64,000 nt of DNA, from assembly GCF_000422865.1 (NCBI RefSeq), contig NZ_AUGW01000012.1:102280-166279 (forward strand), written 5' to 3'. The DNA is from Oceanospirillum maris DSM 6286 (GTDB taxonomy: Bacteria > Pseudomonadota > Gammaproteobacteria > Pseudomonadales > Halomonadaceae). Below the pieces are notes generated by a model, which was given only the letters and a program-made list of their open reading frames with translations, made no database searches and was not told the origin of the DNA. Made by a program: the position numbers and the translations under genes. The stretch's first letter is position 1. Every line of letters starts with the position of its first letter. Of this stretch, positions 46,147 to 54,607 are shown in pieces.

Positions 46147-46228
46147 TTAATCCATTGGTGGCTTTTTATTGTGTAAATCATTTTATACAGTCCATCCAGA
46201 AAACTCACGTATAATTACCTAAACTTGA

Positions 46229-46834
46229 TTAAACACAGACAATGCCAGTTCCTTTTAGCCCACAATAGCCATTTGGGTTCGTATGTAAGTATTGTTGATG
46301 ATACGGCTCTGCAAAATAAAACGTAATATTCTGGGCTATTTCTGTGGTGATCAACGGAAAGTCTTTTGCCGATAAGAGCTCTTGATAAACGTCTTTGCTC
46401 TTCATGGCTACTTCAAGCTCTGCGGCCGTTCGACAATAAATCGCTGACCGATATTGGCTGCCCTGATCATTCCCTTGCCGCATACCCTGTGTTGGATCAT
46501 GGCTTTCCCAAAACAGCTTTAGCAACTCACTCAAGCTAATTTGATCTGGATCGTAGGCGATAGCAACTACCTCCGTATGATCTGTTGCACCCGTGCAAAC
46601 CTCTTCATAACGAGGAAATGGCGTATGACCTCCCGCATAACCGACAGCCGTTAATATAACGCCTTTAAGTGACCAAAAAAGACGTTCAGCCCCCCAAAAG
46701 CAACCCAAACCAAAGACAATTTGGTGAGGGTAGTGTTTTAAATCATTTAAATCCCCACCCAAAACCTTATGCCGCTCAACCAAGAAGGGATAGTGGTCCC
46801 GATTCATTAAGTCATCTTTTGCACTATTGAACAT
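46229..46834 (-). CDS. msrA: Peptide methionine sulfoxide reductase MsrA
   Basis: The 201-residue enzyme reduces methionine-S-sulfoxide. The catalytic motif [10 protein letters not shown] places Cys45; [21 protein letters not shown] and the C-terminal [12 protein letters not shown], with resolving cysteines, are typical. No signal peptide is seen, so it is cytoplasmic. It is divergent from ychJ. Confidence 0.95.
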   Translation of the reverse strand: MFNSAKDDLMNRDHYPFLVERHKVLGGDLNDLKHYPHQIVFGLGCFWGAERLFWSLKGVILTAVGYAGGHTPFPRYEEVCTGATDHTEVVAIAYDPDQISLSELLKLFWESHDPTQGMRQGNDQGSQYRSAIYCRTAAELEVAMKSKDVYQELLSAKDFPLITTEIAQNITFYFAEPYHQQYLHTNPNGYCGLKGTGIVCV

Positions 46835-46906
46835 AGTAAGTACTCCGGTATGATGGCGCCTTTAAAGAAAACCGAGTTAAAACGGTTATTTATAGAGAGA
46901 CGTTAG

Positions 46907-47404
46907 ATGAGCAACCTTCAGCCTGAAAACAGTTCGAATCAGCCATGCCCGTGCCAATCAGGTACGCACTTTCAAGCATGTTGCCAACGCTATATCTCTG
47001 GCGATGCCTTGCCAGAAACGCCCGAGCTATTGATGCGCTCTCGTTACAGCGCTTATGTGCATGCGAACCTAGACTATATTGAGCGTACAACGCAAGCAGA
47101 TGCACGTCCACAGTACGACTTCGAAGGCTTAAGAAGCTGGGCAGAAAACTCTGAGTGGCTAGGTCTAAATATTCATGATACAGATATTGATGGCGCATCA
47201 GGCCGAGTTAGGTTTACTGCGCGCTACCGTCAAAATGGTAACATCATCAACCATTCTGAAGACTCTAAATTTGTTTTAGAAGAGGGTCGCTGGTTTTTTG
47301 TTCATGGTCGAGACTATACGCCTCCCGTTAACAAAACCGTTGGTCGTAATGATCCATGTCTTTGTGGCAGTGGTAAAAAATTCAAGAAATGCTGCTTGGT
47401 ATAA
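46907..47404 (+). CDS. ychJ: YchJ family SEC-C motif protein (UPF0225)
   Basis: The 165-residue protein has an N-terminal cysteine cluster (CPCQSGTHFQACC), a YchJ-like middle domain (PELLMRSRYSAYVHANLDYI) and a C-terminal SEC-C zinc motif (RNDPCLCGSGKKFKKCC). The family is conserved but its role is not defined; SEC-C domains bind zinc and often contact the ribosome or SecA partners. Confidence 0.92.
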   Translation: MSNLQPENSSNQPCPCQSGTHFQACCQRYISGDALPETPELLMRSRYSAYVHANLDYIERTTQADARPQYDFEGLRSWAENSEWLGLNIHDTDIDGASGRVRFTARYRQNGNIINHSEDSKFVLEEGRWFFVHGRDYTPPVNKTVGRNDPCLCGSGKKFKKCCLV

Positions 47405-47448
47405 ACCCTTAATTGGTGTAGTCGCTTAACGGTAAAAAAGCCATAAAC

Positions 47449-47494
47449 AAAAAGCCAGCGAGATAGAAGAAGATAACTTCATCGCTGGCTTTTT
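47449..47494. terminator. Bidirectional intrinsic terminator (ychJ / cytochrome c')
   Basis: AAAAAGCCAGCGA at 47449 pairs perfectly with TCGCTGGCTTTTT ending at 47494. The GC stem flanked by A and T runs serves both converging genes. Confidence 0.93.
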
Positions 47495-47520
47495 GTTCGC
47501 ATAACGGCACTAAAAAAATA

Positions 47521-47964
47521 TTAACGCGCTTTAAAGAGACGATGACAACCCTTGCAAGTTTTAGCCGCCTGATCCACATACATGCGAGCATCTTCATGGT
47601 TCGCATACTTGAGGCTTTCTGCCGCTTTTTCGGTAAGCATCTGAAACTCTAACATTTGCTTTTCAAAGCGTGGCCAGTTATCCCAAATGCGATCCAGTGC
47701 TTTTGTATCACCGGTATGTGAGCGCACACGAAACATATCTAATAACGGCTGGCTTAAATCTGCCAGCTCATTGGCATACTGGGTGGCAGCCTTAACATTC
47801 AAGTTTTTTTGAATCACTTCAAAACGCAGCTGTTTAAAACTTGCTTTAATATCTTCAAACTGATCCTGTCGAGCCTTAATAGCAACATCTGGGTCACTAT
47901 AATCTGCAGCCACGGCAGAGCCAAAAACAGAGAGACTCAATAACAGTACGATCAAACTTCTCAT
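47521..47964 (-). CDS. Cytochrome c' family protein
   Basis: The 147-residue protein has a signal peptide (LIVLLLSLSVFGSAVAAD) and a four-helix-bundle pattern, with the haem c motif CKGCH only a few residues from the C-terminus. This layout is typical of cytochrome c'. Family members bind NO or CO in the periplasm. The role here is not specified by neighbours; it is 16 bases downstream of the HD-GYP gene. Confidence 0.88.
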   Translation of the reverse strand: MRSLIVLLLSLSVFGSAVAADYSDPDVAIKARQDQFEDIKASFKQLRFEVIQKNLNVKAATQYANELADLSQPLLDMFRVRSHTGDTKALDRIWDNWPRFEKQMLEFQMLTEKAAESLKYANHEDARMYVDQAAKTCKGCHRLFKAR

Positions 47965-47980
47965 AAGAAAATACTACCTT

Positions 47981-49168
47981 TTAGCTAACCCGCATTAATT
48001 TTAAGCCCCAAAGAATAGAAGGGTTAACATTTCCCAGCTGCTCAACCTTAACATCACCTTTGATACTATAACGTTTGTCACCGGTATCTCTCATAACAGG
48101 GTGCATAAAACGAGTACCAAAACGATCCCTAATAGAAGAAACAATGGGTTTGCTGCTTTCTGGAGCTTTACGTTTAATAACCACACCCATTTCACCGTTA
48201 GCCAGCTCAACGGTAGCGCCTGGCGGGTAGATACCTAATTCAGCAAGAAATATATTGGTCAATGATTCATCAAAGAAGCTACCCCGTTGAAGAAACAACT
48301 GTTTAAGGCTTCTTTGCGGTGTTAAAGCAGAGCGGTATGGGCGGCTTGAGATCATGGCAGAATAGATATCGGCCAAGCCAACAATTTTAGCCTCAAGACA
48401 GATCTGATCACCTCTCAACCCTTTCGGATAGCCACTTCCATCCACCTTCTCATGGTGCTGCAATACGATATCGAGCCACAGAGGATTCGTAATACCTGCA
48501 GTTTCAAGTAACTTACGCCCTTCTTCTGGATGATTTTCGACCCGACTTTTTTGTTCCTCCGTAAGAGGACCTTTATGGTTTTGAAGACTATCTTGGTAGG
48601 CATTCATCGCTACATTGGCGGTGATTGCAGCACCAATAATAGCCAGCTGAACATCCTGAGGTAACTCAAGGGCATCTGCTATCATCGTAGATATAATAGC
48701 GACATGAAGCGGGTGTTTGATCGAGTAATTAAATTTGTTTGATAAGTGTATAGAACCTAACAATGCATCAGCATTCAGTTTAATCAGGCCCTGTATCTGA
48801 GAGGCTGAATCATAAAGGCGCTTTTCCAAACGACCATCTTTAAAGCTGCCTTCCCCCCCTATACCACCAAACGCTTTCTCAAGCTCAAAACACATCTCTT
48901 CAAGTTCATTAAAGGGGTTTGTATCTTTAGAATATTGATGAGGTGCTGGCAGGTCGCTCACAATCACTGGATCTGCCTCGGTAGGTAGCTCATATAAACG
49001 ATAACCTGAAGCAACAATTGAATGTAGCCTTGACTGAGTAGTGATCACATTGCCCGAATCCATCAGTAAACGACCCGTTGCATCATAAACCGTCCACGGC
49101 AATGTATCCCCAACCACAAGGTCATCTGCCGAAATTTTTATCAGATCGCCTTCATCGTTAATTGCCAT
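47981..49168 (-). CDS. HD-GYP-like protein with degenerate HD motif
   Basis: The 395-residue protein (ATG 49166-49168; a TTG three codons upstream is possible) has an HD-GYP-like domain in its centre. HHEKVDGSGYPKGL (His238 and the GYP-type loop) is intact, and the family-specific DIYSAMISSRPYR follows. Where the HD pair is expected, the sequence is AAITANVAM, so the metal-binding HD is missing. Cyclic-di-GMP hydrolysis may therefore be lost and the protein may act by binding. The N-terminal ~80 residues form a small unknown domain. It lies 16 bases upstream of the cytochrome c' gene. Confidence 0.85.
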   Translation of the reverse strand: MAINDEGDLIKISADDLVVGDTLPWTVYDATGRLLMDSGNVITTQSRLHSIVASGYRLYELPTEADPVIVSDLPAPHQYSKDTNPFNELEEMCFELEKAFGGIGGEGSFKDGRLEKRLYDSASQIQGLIKLNADALLGSIHLSNKFNYSIKHPLHVAIISTMIADALELPQDVQLAIIGAAITANVAMNAYQDSLQNHKGPLTEEQKSRVENHPEEGRKLLETAGITNPLWLDIVLQHHEKVDGSGYPKGLRGDQICLEAKIVGLADIYSAMISSRPYRSALTPQRSLKQLFLQRGSFFDESLTNIFLAELGIYPPGATVELANGEMGVVIKRKAPESSKPIVSSIRDRFGTRFMHPVMRDTGDKRYSIKGDVKVEQLGNVNPSILWGLKLMRVS

Positions 49169-49392
49169 TCTGTTCAAACCTTATTCAAGTAGCATCCTGT
49201 GCATTGATCCCTCATCCTAAGGAAAATCATTATTAGTCATCATGTTAGCGTGAATTAGCGCAACAATACACCAATTAACCGTGACTCAGCGCACAATAAT
49301 ATTACCTATAATGCTATTTACTAGGAACTGCCTTGTGTCTTAATCTTACTTAGCGGTAGACTATTACAAAATAGAGGGAGAAAATTCTAAAG

Positions 49393-49842
49393 ATGAAAGG
49401 CATTAAACTGATCAACCGAGTTAAGATACTGAATATCATAGATAAAATTGATTTTTTCAGTGAATTTAATGTCGGCGAGAAAAGCATGATCGTGGATACT
49501 CGAAGTCGATTTGTTGCCGCAGAAAAGGGGGAAAGCATCATAGTGCAAGGTGAAAAGGATTCATCCTTTTATATCTTGCTTCACGGCAGTGCCCAAGTCT
49601 CTCTCGAAGAGAACGGTAAAACTTTAGCACATCTTCAACCTGGTAATTTTTTCGGTGAAGTATCTTTCTTAACCGATACCCCAAGAACCAGTAATGTCGT
49701 TGCCAGTGAAACGTGTATTTTATTCCGTTTCGATAAAAAAGTAATGAATTCGCTACCTTCCATGACTCGTGAAAAGATCAAAGATAAAGTTATTGCAAAA
49801 CTGGTGCATCTACTGTCTGAAAAAAATGAGAGCCAGAAGTAA
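49393..49842 (+). CDS. Cyclic nucleotide-binding domain protein
   Basis: The 149-residue cytoplasmic protein is essentially one cyclic nucleotide-binding domain: GESIIVQGEKDSSFYILLHG, then LQPGNFFGEVSFLTDTPRTSNVVA, which includes the FGE phosphate-binding-cassette region. There is no DNA-binding domain, so it is not a Crp-type regulator; it may signal by protein contact. It is flanked by the HD-GYP-like gene and the chemotaxis/partner-switch cluster, so a signalling role is plausible. The ligand is unknown. Confidence 0.87.
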   Translation: MKGIKLINRVKILNIIDKIDFFSEFNVGEKSMIVDTRSRFVAAEKGESIIVQGEKDSSFYILLHGSAQVSLEENGKTLAHLQPGNFFGEVSFLTDTPRTSNVVASETCILFRFDKKVMNSLPSMTREKIKDKVIAKLVHLLSEKNESQK

Positions 49843-49947
49843 ATAACGGAAGTAAATAGCCAGTCAATAATACAGACAGCGGCTCATAGGGTTCCCTCCC
49901 ACAAGCCCTTTATTTATTATCCTCAACCGCTCCACATTAAGTTAACC

Positions 49948-51651
49948 CTAGTGCTTACAGCCTAAGGCATAATCGACGGTCACTTTATTGCCATGCTCCT
50001 CATAGACAACGGCTCGACACAGCTGCTGCACAAGTTTAATGCCTCGGCCGTGCATTTTATGTTGGTCCGCTGGCCGATGATTAACCTGCTCAAAATCAAA
50101 GCCATTGCCTGTATCTTCGATAGTAATTCGCAGAAAAGACTCATTGTGTAAGCGGAGTTTGCTTGCAGAAATCTCAATATATCCCGCCTCAAGTTGTGAC
50201 AGTCGCGCTTGCCGAGCAGAAAGATAAGACTCAAAAGCATCAGGGCCAGATTTCAATCTGGAGTCCAGTTTCAACAGGCCATGATCTATCGCATTATTTA
50301 ATAGCTCGGTCATAATCAAAAAGAGTTTCTGGTTATGACTACTAACGCCTTTAAACTGCCCTATCGCGCCAACGATCATTGGTGTTAAATCTAACGCCTT
50401 CACCTCATCAACACCTAGATGAAACTGTACCTTCCAGTCTAATGCATCTGCTTCTTCAACGGAGGCCAGCATTTTTGCTTCTAAGTGACTATCTATAACA
50501 TCAAAAGCAGGCTGGTCGTTCGCCGGCATATCAATCAGTGCAAGCGTGACATCATCATGGGGCTTTTCATCTCCCATAAAATCTTCCAGCGCATAACGTA
50601 TGTCATCTAGCCGGTTTTCAGGGTTATGCAAACAACCTAGAAGTCGTTCAATACCAAAAAATTCGCCTTCATCATTTTCAGCTTCAATCAAACCATCGGA
50701 GAACACAATAATCTGGTGCCCTGGACGATAAGGTATAATCTCACTGCTGACTTCATATTGATCGCCGCCCAATACACCTAACGGTAATTGAGTGGATTCA
50801 AAAGTGTCGGAAACATGGCCGTGGGAATCAACACAGTAAAATGTTGGTAAACCTGCATTCCAAACCTCTGCGAAGGACTCTGATGGATCTATCATAATAA
50901 TGCCGCAGGCGACAAAACACCCTGTTGGCATCGCTTCTTTGATTCTCCGGTTCAGCTCTTTACCAATGGTTTGAAGCTCAAATCCCTTATAAACCATAGA
51001 ATAGAAAGTACCAGAAATTGGCAAAGTATTAATCGCTGCGGCTAAGCCATGGCCTACGGCATCACCAATTAGCATATAAAGTCGGTTACTGGGTGATCGG
51101 GCCGCACAAAGCACGTCACCACTAAATTGCTCAGCAGGAGTAATCATTGACTTAATGAGAGGGTCTTCAAGCCCCTCGCTTTCCGCCATATGCTCCATGA
51201 TATGACGTGAAATTCGGCGCTCAGATTCATCTTTTTCTACATATTCCTGCAAAGCCGTGTTTTGGCTATGCAGCGTATCCTGCATATCAACAATACGTTT
51301 AATAGAGTCTATTTTGGTGTTAAGGATCACCTGATTAATGGGTTTAAATAGGTAATCTGCCCCGCCAGACTGATGTCCTTTAATATAATATTCTTCTGTG
51401 GCTGCCGCTGAGATAAATATAATAGGAACCCAGCGAGGTGCTGCCATTTCTTGGAGCTTTTGCGCTGCCTCAAAACCATCCATTCCCGGCATCATGACAT
51501 CCATCAGCACAAGATCCGGCTGTTGCTCCACAAAAACCTTTAAAGCCTCCTCGCCATTTCCAGCAGTTACTACATCATGGCCTGAGCGTTTAAGCATCGC
51601 CTGTAGTAAAACCAAATTGGCTCGAGTGTCATCAACAGCAAGAATACGCAT
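49948..51651 (-). CDS. Response regulator with PP2C (SpoIIE) phosphatase and HATPase (HsbR/RsbU-like)
   Basis: The 567-residue protein (ATG 51649-51651; an upstream TTG is possible) has a receiver domain (Asp51 in LVLMDVMMPGMDG), a coiled-coil linker, a PP2C phosphatase domain (~165-375; LIGDAVGHGLAAAIN and SDGLIEAENDEG metal motifs) and a C-terminal serine-kinase-type HATPase (TELLNNAIDHG, then DTGNGFDF). The architecture matches P. aeruginosa HsbR, where phosphatase and kinase act on a STAS antagonist. The adjacent STAS gene would be its substrate. Phosphorylation by the neighbouring CheA is possible. Confidence 0.9.
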   Translation of the reverse strand: MRILAVDDTRANLVLLQAMLKRSGHDVVTAGNGEEALKVFVEQQPDLVLMDVMMPGMDGFEAAQKLQEMAAPRWVPIIFISAAATEEYYIKGHQSGGADYLFKPINQVILNTKIDSIKRIVDMQDTLHSQNTALQEYVEKDESERRISRHIMEHMAESEGLEDPLIKSMITPAEQFSGDVLCAARSPSNRLYMLIGDAVGHGLAAAINTLPISGTFYSMVYKGFELQTIGKELNRRIKEAMPTGCFVACGIIMIDPSESFAEVWNAGLPTFYCVDSHGHVSDTFESTQLPLGVLGGDQYEVSSEIIPYRPGHQIIVFSDGLIEAENDEGEFFGIERLLGCLHNPENRLDDIRYALEDFMGDEKPHDDVTLALIDMPANDQPAFDVIDSHLEAKMLASVEEADALDWKVQFHLGVDEVKALDLTPMIVGAIGQFKGVSSHNQKLFLIMTELLNNAIDHGLLKLDSRLKSGPDAFESYLSARQARLSQLEAGYIEISASKLRLHNESFLRITIEDTGNGFDFEQVNHRPADQHKMHGRGIKLVQQLCRAVVYEEHGNKVTVDYALGCKH

Positions 51652-51665
51652 AATCAAGATACCGC

Positions 51666-51719
51666 TTAGGAAATTTCAAAAAGCTTATTGAAGTTTGCAA
51701 TAGCTAAAACATCTTTTGC
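51666..51719 (-). other. Remnant of the STAS C-terminus beyond an in-frame TGA
   Basis: Directly after the TGA at 51720-51722 the same frame continues with 17 codons reading AKDVLAIANFNKLFEIS and then TAA at 51666-51668. This is the conserved last helix expected in STAS antagonists. It is continuous with the preceding gene, so one changed base would restore a 100-codon gene. Confidence 0.85.
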
Positions 51720-51968
51720 TCACTGGGAGCAGTTCTTTAATTTTATTGTAGTGCGCTGAACATCGGCTTTTTCCTTAAACTGAAGCAGCATGCCTAGAGC
51801 AGAACTGTCTAAATAATCAACTCGACTTAGATCAAGAACAATAACTTTAACCTTGTCGGTCAGCAGTTGCTGATAGGTCTCACGAAAAATCTTATGAGCA
51901 TTAAAATCAAAGCGGCCATTTAAACACATGATACTTTGCGCATCAGATGAAGTAGTTTGAATATTCAT
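51720..51968 (-). CDS. STAS domain anti-sigma-factor antagonist, C-terminally truncated
   Basis: The 82-residue product begins MNIQTTSSDAQSIMCLNGRF and contains the phosphorylation-site segment VDYLDSSALGMLLQF (Ser55/Ser56), as in SpoIIAA and HsbA. The protein stops at TGA right after KLKNCSQ, although the frame continues into the usual C-terminal helix. It may thus be inactivated or shortened. It would normally be the switch partner of the PP2C/ATPase response regulator just downstream. It lies in line with cheB. Confidence 0.85.
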   Translation of the reverse strand: MNIQTTSSDAQSIMCLNGRFDFNAHKIFRETYQQLLTDKVKVIVLDLSRVDYLDSSALGMLLQFKEKADVQRTTIKLKNCSQ

Positions 51969-52008
51969 AAAAACTCCTAAAAAACAAATATACCGCGATT
52001 CGGTAACA

Positions 52009-53052
52009 TTAATTATTCACGGTCCGAGCAAGCTGTACCGCTATCGACTTAAGCGGCAGAACCGCCTCAACAGCACCAATATTAGCAGCCGCTTTAGGCA
52101 TCCCATAAACCACACAGCTTTCTTCATCTTGGCCAAATGTTCTGGCTCCGCTATCTCTTAAACGCTTCAATCCTTGAGCGCCATCAGCACCCATGCCCGT
52201 AAGAATAACACCTGCAACCGCAGGGCCAAACTCTAGCAGAGAATCGAACATAACATCGACTGAAGGTTTATGCCGATTCACCGGTGGCCCATCGTCAAGC
52301 TTTAGAGTAAAAAGATCGTCTTTACGCTCAACTTTTAGATGATGCCCCCCTTCCGCTATAAACACATGGCCGGGCTTCAAAATATCACCTGTCTCTGCTT
52401 CTTTAACATTAAGCCGAGCTAAGCTATTCATTCGGTCTGCAAATGTTTTCGTAAACCCCGGTGGCATATGTTGAGTAATAACAATCGGGGGCGACTGTGC
52501 TGGTAACGACATAAGAAGCGCTTTAATCGCTTCAGTTCCACCTGTTGAGGAGCCAATGGCAATAATTTTCTTCAATGCGGTAGGTGAAAATAGTATCGGT
52601 TTTTCAGTCATGCCTTGATTCTGACTCATTTTTTTTCTAATACTCGCCAATCGAGGCCCTGCCTGTGCTGCGATTCGTATTTTGTCGCAGATAAGGTCAC
52701 TATATTCTTCCAGTTCATGGGTAATGCCCACTTTCGGCTTAGCAATAAAATCGATAGCACCAAGTTCTAGCGCTCGAATTGTGGTATCTGACCCCATTGT
52801 TGTCAGTGTAGAGATCATAACAACGGGTGTTGGCCGTAAGCGCATCAGCTTCTCTAGAAAGTCTAGGCCGTGCATCTTCGGCATCTCGACATCAAGCGTC
52901 ACTACGTCTGGATTTACTTGGCGAATAATTTCTCTAGCTTCAAGAGGGTCTCGTGCCATTCCAGTCACGACCATATCACCCTGCTCGCTGATAATTTCTT
53001 TTAGCACATTACGGATCAGAGCAGAGTCATCAACAATTACGACCTCTATCAT
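52009..53052 (-). CDS. cheB: Chemotaxis protein-glutamate methylesterase/glutaminase CheB
   Basis: The 347-residue protein has a receiver domain (phospho-Asp in VVTLDVEMPKMHG, ~residue 57) and a methylesterase domain with the Ser motif IAIGSSTGGTEAIK, ITQHMPPGFT (catalytic His) and LTGMGADGAQG (catalytic Asp region). It removes methyl groups from chemoreceptors when phosphorylated by CheA. It follows cheD by 23 bases. Confidence 0.96.
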   Translation of the reverse strand: MIEVVIVDDSALIRNVLKEIISEQGDMVVTGMARDPLEAREIIRQVNPDVVTLDVEMPKMHGLDFLEKLMRLRPTPVVMISTLTTMGSDTTIRALELGAIDFIAKPKVGITHELEEYSDLICDKIRIAAQAGPRLASIRKKMSQNQGMTEKPILFSPTALKKIIAIGSSTGGTEAIKALLMSLPAQSPPIVITQHMPPGFTKTFADRMNSLARLNVKEAETGDILKPGHVFIAEGGHHLKVERKDDLFTLKLDDGPPVNRHKPSVDVMFDSLLEFGPAVAGVILTGMGADGAQGLKRLRDSGARTFGQDEESCVVYGMPKAAANIGAVEAVLPLKSIAVQLARTVNN

Positions 53053-53075
53053 GATGCTTATTCCTTAAACGACAA

Positions 53076-53687
53076 TCACTCGTCAAACAGTTCAATGTCA
53101 CTGGATAAAGGTGTCTGACCAAGTGTTTTACTGTATTTATTCTCTATATCGAGAATCTCACGATCAATACCAGCACTACGAAGACGCTTCATAAGCACTT
53201 TACCTGTTGCAGGGAAAAACACCACTTTTCGTGGGCAGGTATCCAACAGATCCTGAGCCGTGATGGGTATCGATTCAAAACCTAAGTAATCAATAACAAA
53301 TTGAGCATTGCGTTTACCTACGTTGCTTGTTGTCATTGACTCGACAACATTACCGCCGCCAAAGATCTTAGCTTCTAAGTTTTCTCGGCTTGCTCCACGT
53401 TTCAATATTTCATTAATCAATATTTCCATCGCGTAGCTACCGTAACGAGCGGAGGCGCTTAACGGGTTAAAAATATCGGAATTACCAGGCAGCATAAAGT
53501 GATTCATACCACCAATATTAAGCTTTTTATCTCGAATACAAGCCGAAACACAGGAACCTAGAACAGTACTAATGGCCATATCTGCGAACGTGACGTAAAA
53601 CTCACCAGGTAAAATTTTTGCAACCTGACAGTTAAACATTCTGTCGAAATAAATTTTAGGCTGCGACGCTTCATGCAATATTTCCAT
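53076..53687 (-). CDS. cheD: Chemoreceptor glutamine deamidase CheD
   Basis: The 203-residue protein keeps the CheD catalytic residues: Cys in STVLGSCVSACIRD and His in GGMNHFMLPG. KIFGGGNVVESM and VGKRNAQFVIDYL also fit the family. It deamidates receptor glutamines to sites for methylation. It lies between cheR and cheB, as in P. aeruginosa che2. Confidence 0.94.
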   Translation of the reverse strand: MEILHEASQPKIYFDRMFNCQVAKILPGEFYVTFADMAISTVLGSCVSACIRDKKLNIGGMNHFMLPGNSDIFNPLSASARYGSYAMEILINEILKRGASRENLEAKIFGGGNVVESMTTSNVGKRNAQFVIDYLGFESIPITAQDLLDTCPRKVVFFPATGKVLMKRLRSAGIDREILDIENKYSKTLGQTPLSSDIELFDE

Positions 53688-53707
53688 GCCTATACCACCG
53701 TTTCTTA

Positions 53708-54547
53708 CTAGGACTGTGCTTTCTCATAAACCGTGTGCTTACGTAATTTAAAAATATCAGTAGCATGGGTAAAACTTTCTGAGTGCCCCGCAAATAACAA
53801 GCCATCGTTTTTTAAGTAAGGCGCAAATTTCTTTAGTACTTTGTACTGTGTTGGCTTATCAAAATAAATCATCACATTGCGACAAAAAATAATGTCAAAT
53901 GACTGATCAAAGGGCCAAGAGTCACTTAATAAATTCAAGTTAAAGAAGTATATCAAATCTTTTAATTCTGATTTTACTTTAACTAAACCAGAGTTATCAC
54001 CCTTACCACGAAAAAAGAAGGTCTTAAGCCTTTGTTCCTGAAGTCTTTCTACTCTATCAGAAGAATAGATCCCTCTTTGAGCTTTTTCGAGTACTTTAGT
54101 ATCTAAATCAGAAGCAAAAATCTCAACGGGGGCATCAAACCGTTCAAAATACTCAACCGCAGACATCGCAATAGAATAAGGCTCTTCCCCTGTCGATGCG
54201 GCACAACACCAGATACGAAAGCTTCTTTTGCTCGGGTGGTTGGCAAAATATTCTTTCAAAATATCAAAGTGATGGGATTCACGAAAAAATGAGGTGAGGT
54301 TAGTCGTCAATGAATTAACAAACTCTTGATACTCGAAGCTATCCGCATCATTAATCAACTCAAGGTACTGTTGAAAGGTTCTTAAATTATTAGCCCGTAA
54401 CCGACGAGACAAACGGCTATAAACCATGTCACGCTTCGTATCAGCAAGATTGATACCGGCACATTCATAAATTAGGCTTTTAATGGTTTTAAAATTATCA
54501 TCCGTGAAGTGGAATTCGCGATCAGGTCGACCCGTTTGCATATTCAT
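53708..54547 (-). CDS. cheR: Chemotaxis protein methyltransferase CheR
   Basis: The 279-residue enzyme methylates receptor glutamates with SAM. The N-terminal helical domain is followed by the methyltransferase domain with FRIWCCAASTGEEPYSIAM (SAM-binding) and FDIIFCRNVMIYFDK. An intrinsic terminator precedes it, separating it from the receptor gene. The receptor just upstream ends in DWEEF, a likely CheR tether. Confidence 0.96.
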   Translation of the reverse strand: MNMQTGRPDREFHFTDDNFKTIKSLIYECAGINLADTKRDMVYSRLSRRLRANNLRTFQQYLELINDADSFEYQEFVNSLTTNLTSFFRESHHFDILKEYFANHPSKRSFRIWCCAASTGEEPYSIAMSAVEYFERFDAPVEIFASDLDTKVLEKAQRGIYSSDRVERLQEQRLKTFFFRGKGDNSGLVKVKSELKDLIYFFNLNLLSDSWPFDQSFDIIFCRNVMIYFDKPTQYKVLKKFAPYLKNDGLLFAGHSESFTHATDIFKLRKHTVYEKAQS

Positions 54548-54552
54548 TTCCT

Positions 54553-54580
54553 AAAAAATAGGCCACCAAAGGTAGCCTAT
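54553..54580 (-). terminator. Intrinsic terminator between chemoreceptor and cheR
   Basis: On the minus strand ATAGGCTACC-TTT-GGTGGCCTAT forms a 10-bp stem with one wobble pair, followed by a run of T's (plus-strand A run 54553-54558). It sits inside an otherwise continuous chemotaxis operon, so it may act as an attenuator that lowers cheR-cheD-cheB expression. Confidence 0.8.
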
Positions 54581-54607
54581 TGTCCGTTCCTTAGAATGAG
54601 AGGGTGC

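Noticed and set aside
51720-51722. TGA as a selenocysteine codon in the STAS protein
   Set aside because: No SECIS-like stem was seen downstream, STAS antagonists have no selenocysteine, and no sel genes are in the window; nonsense mutation is simpler.
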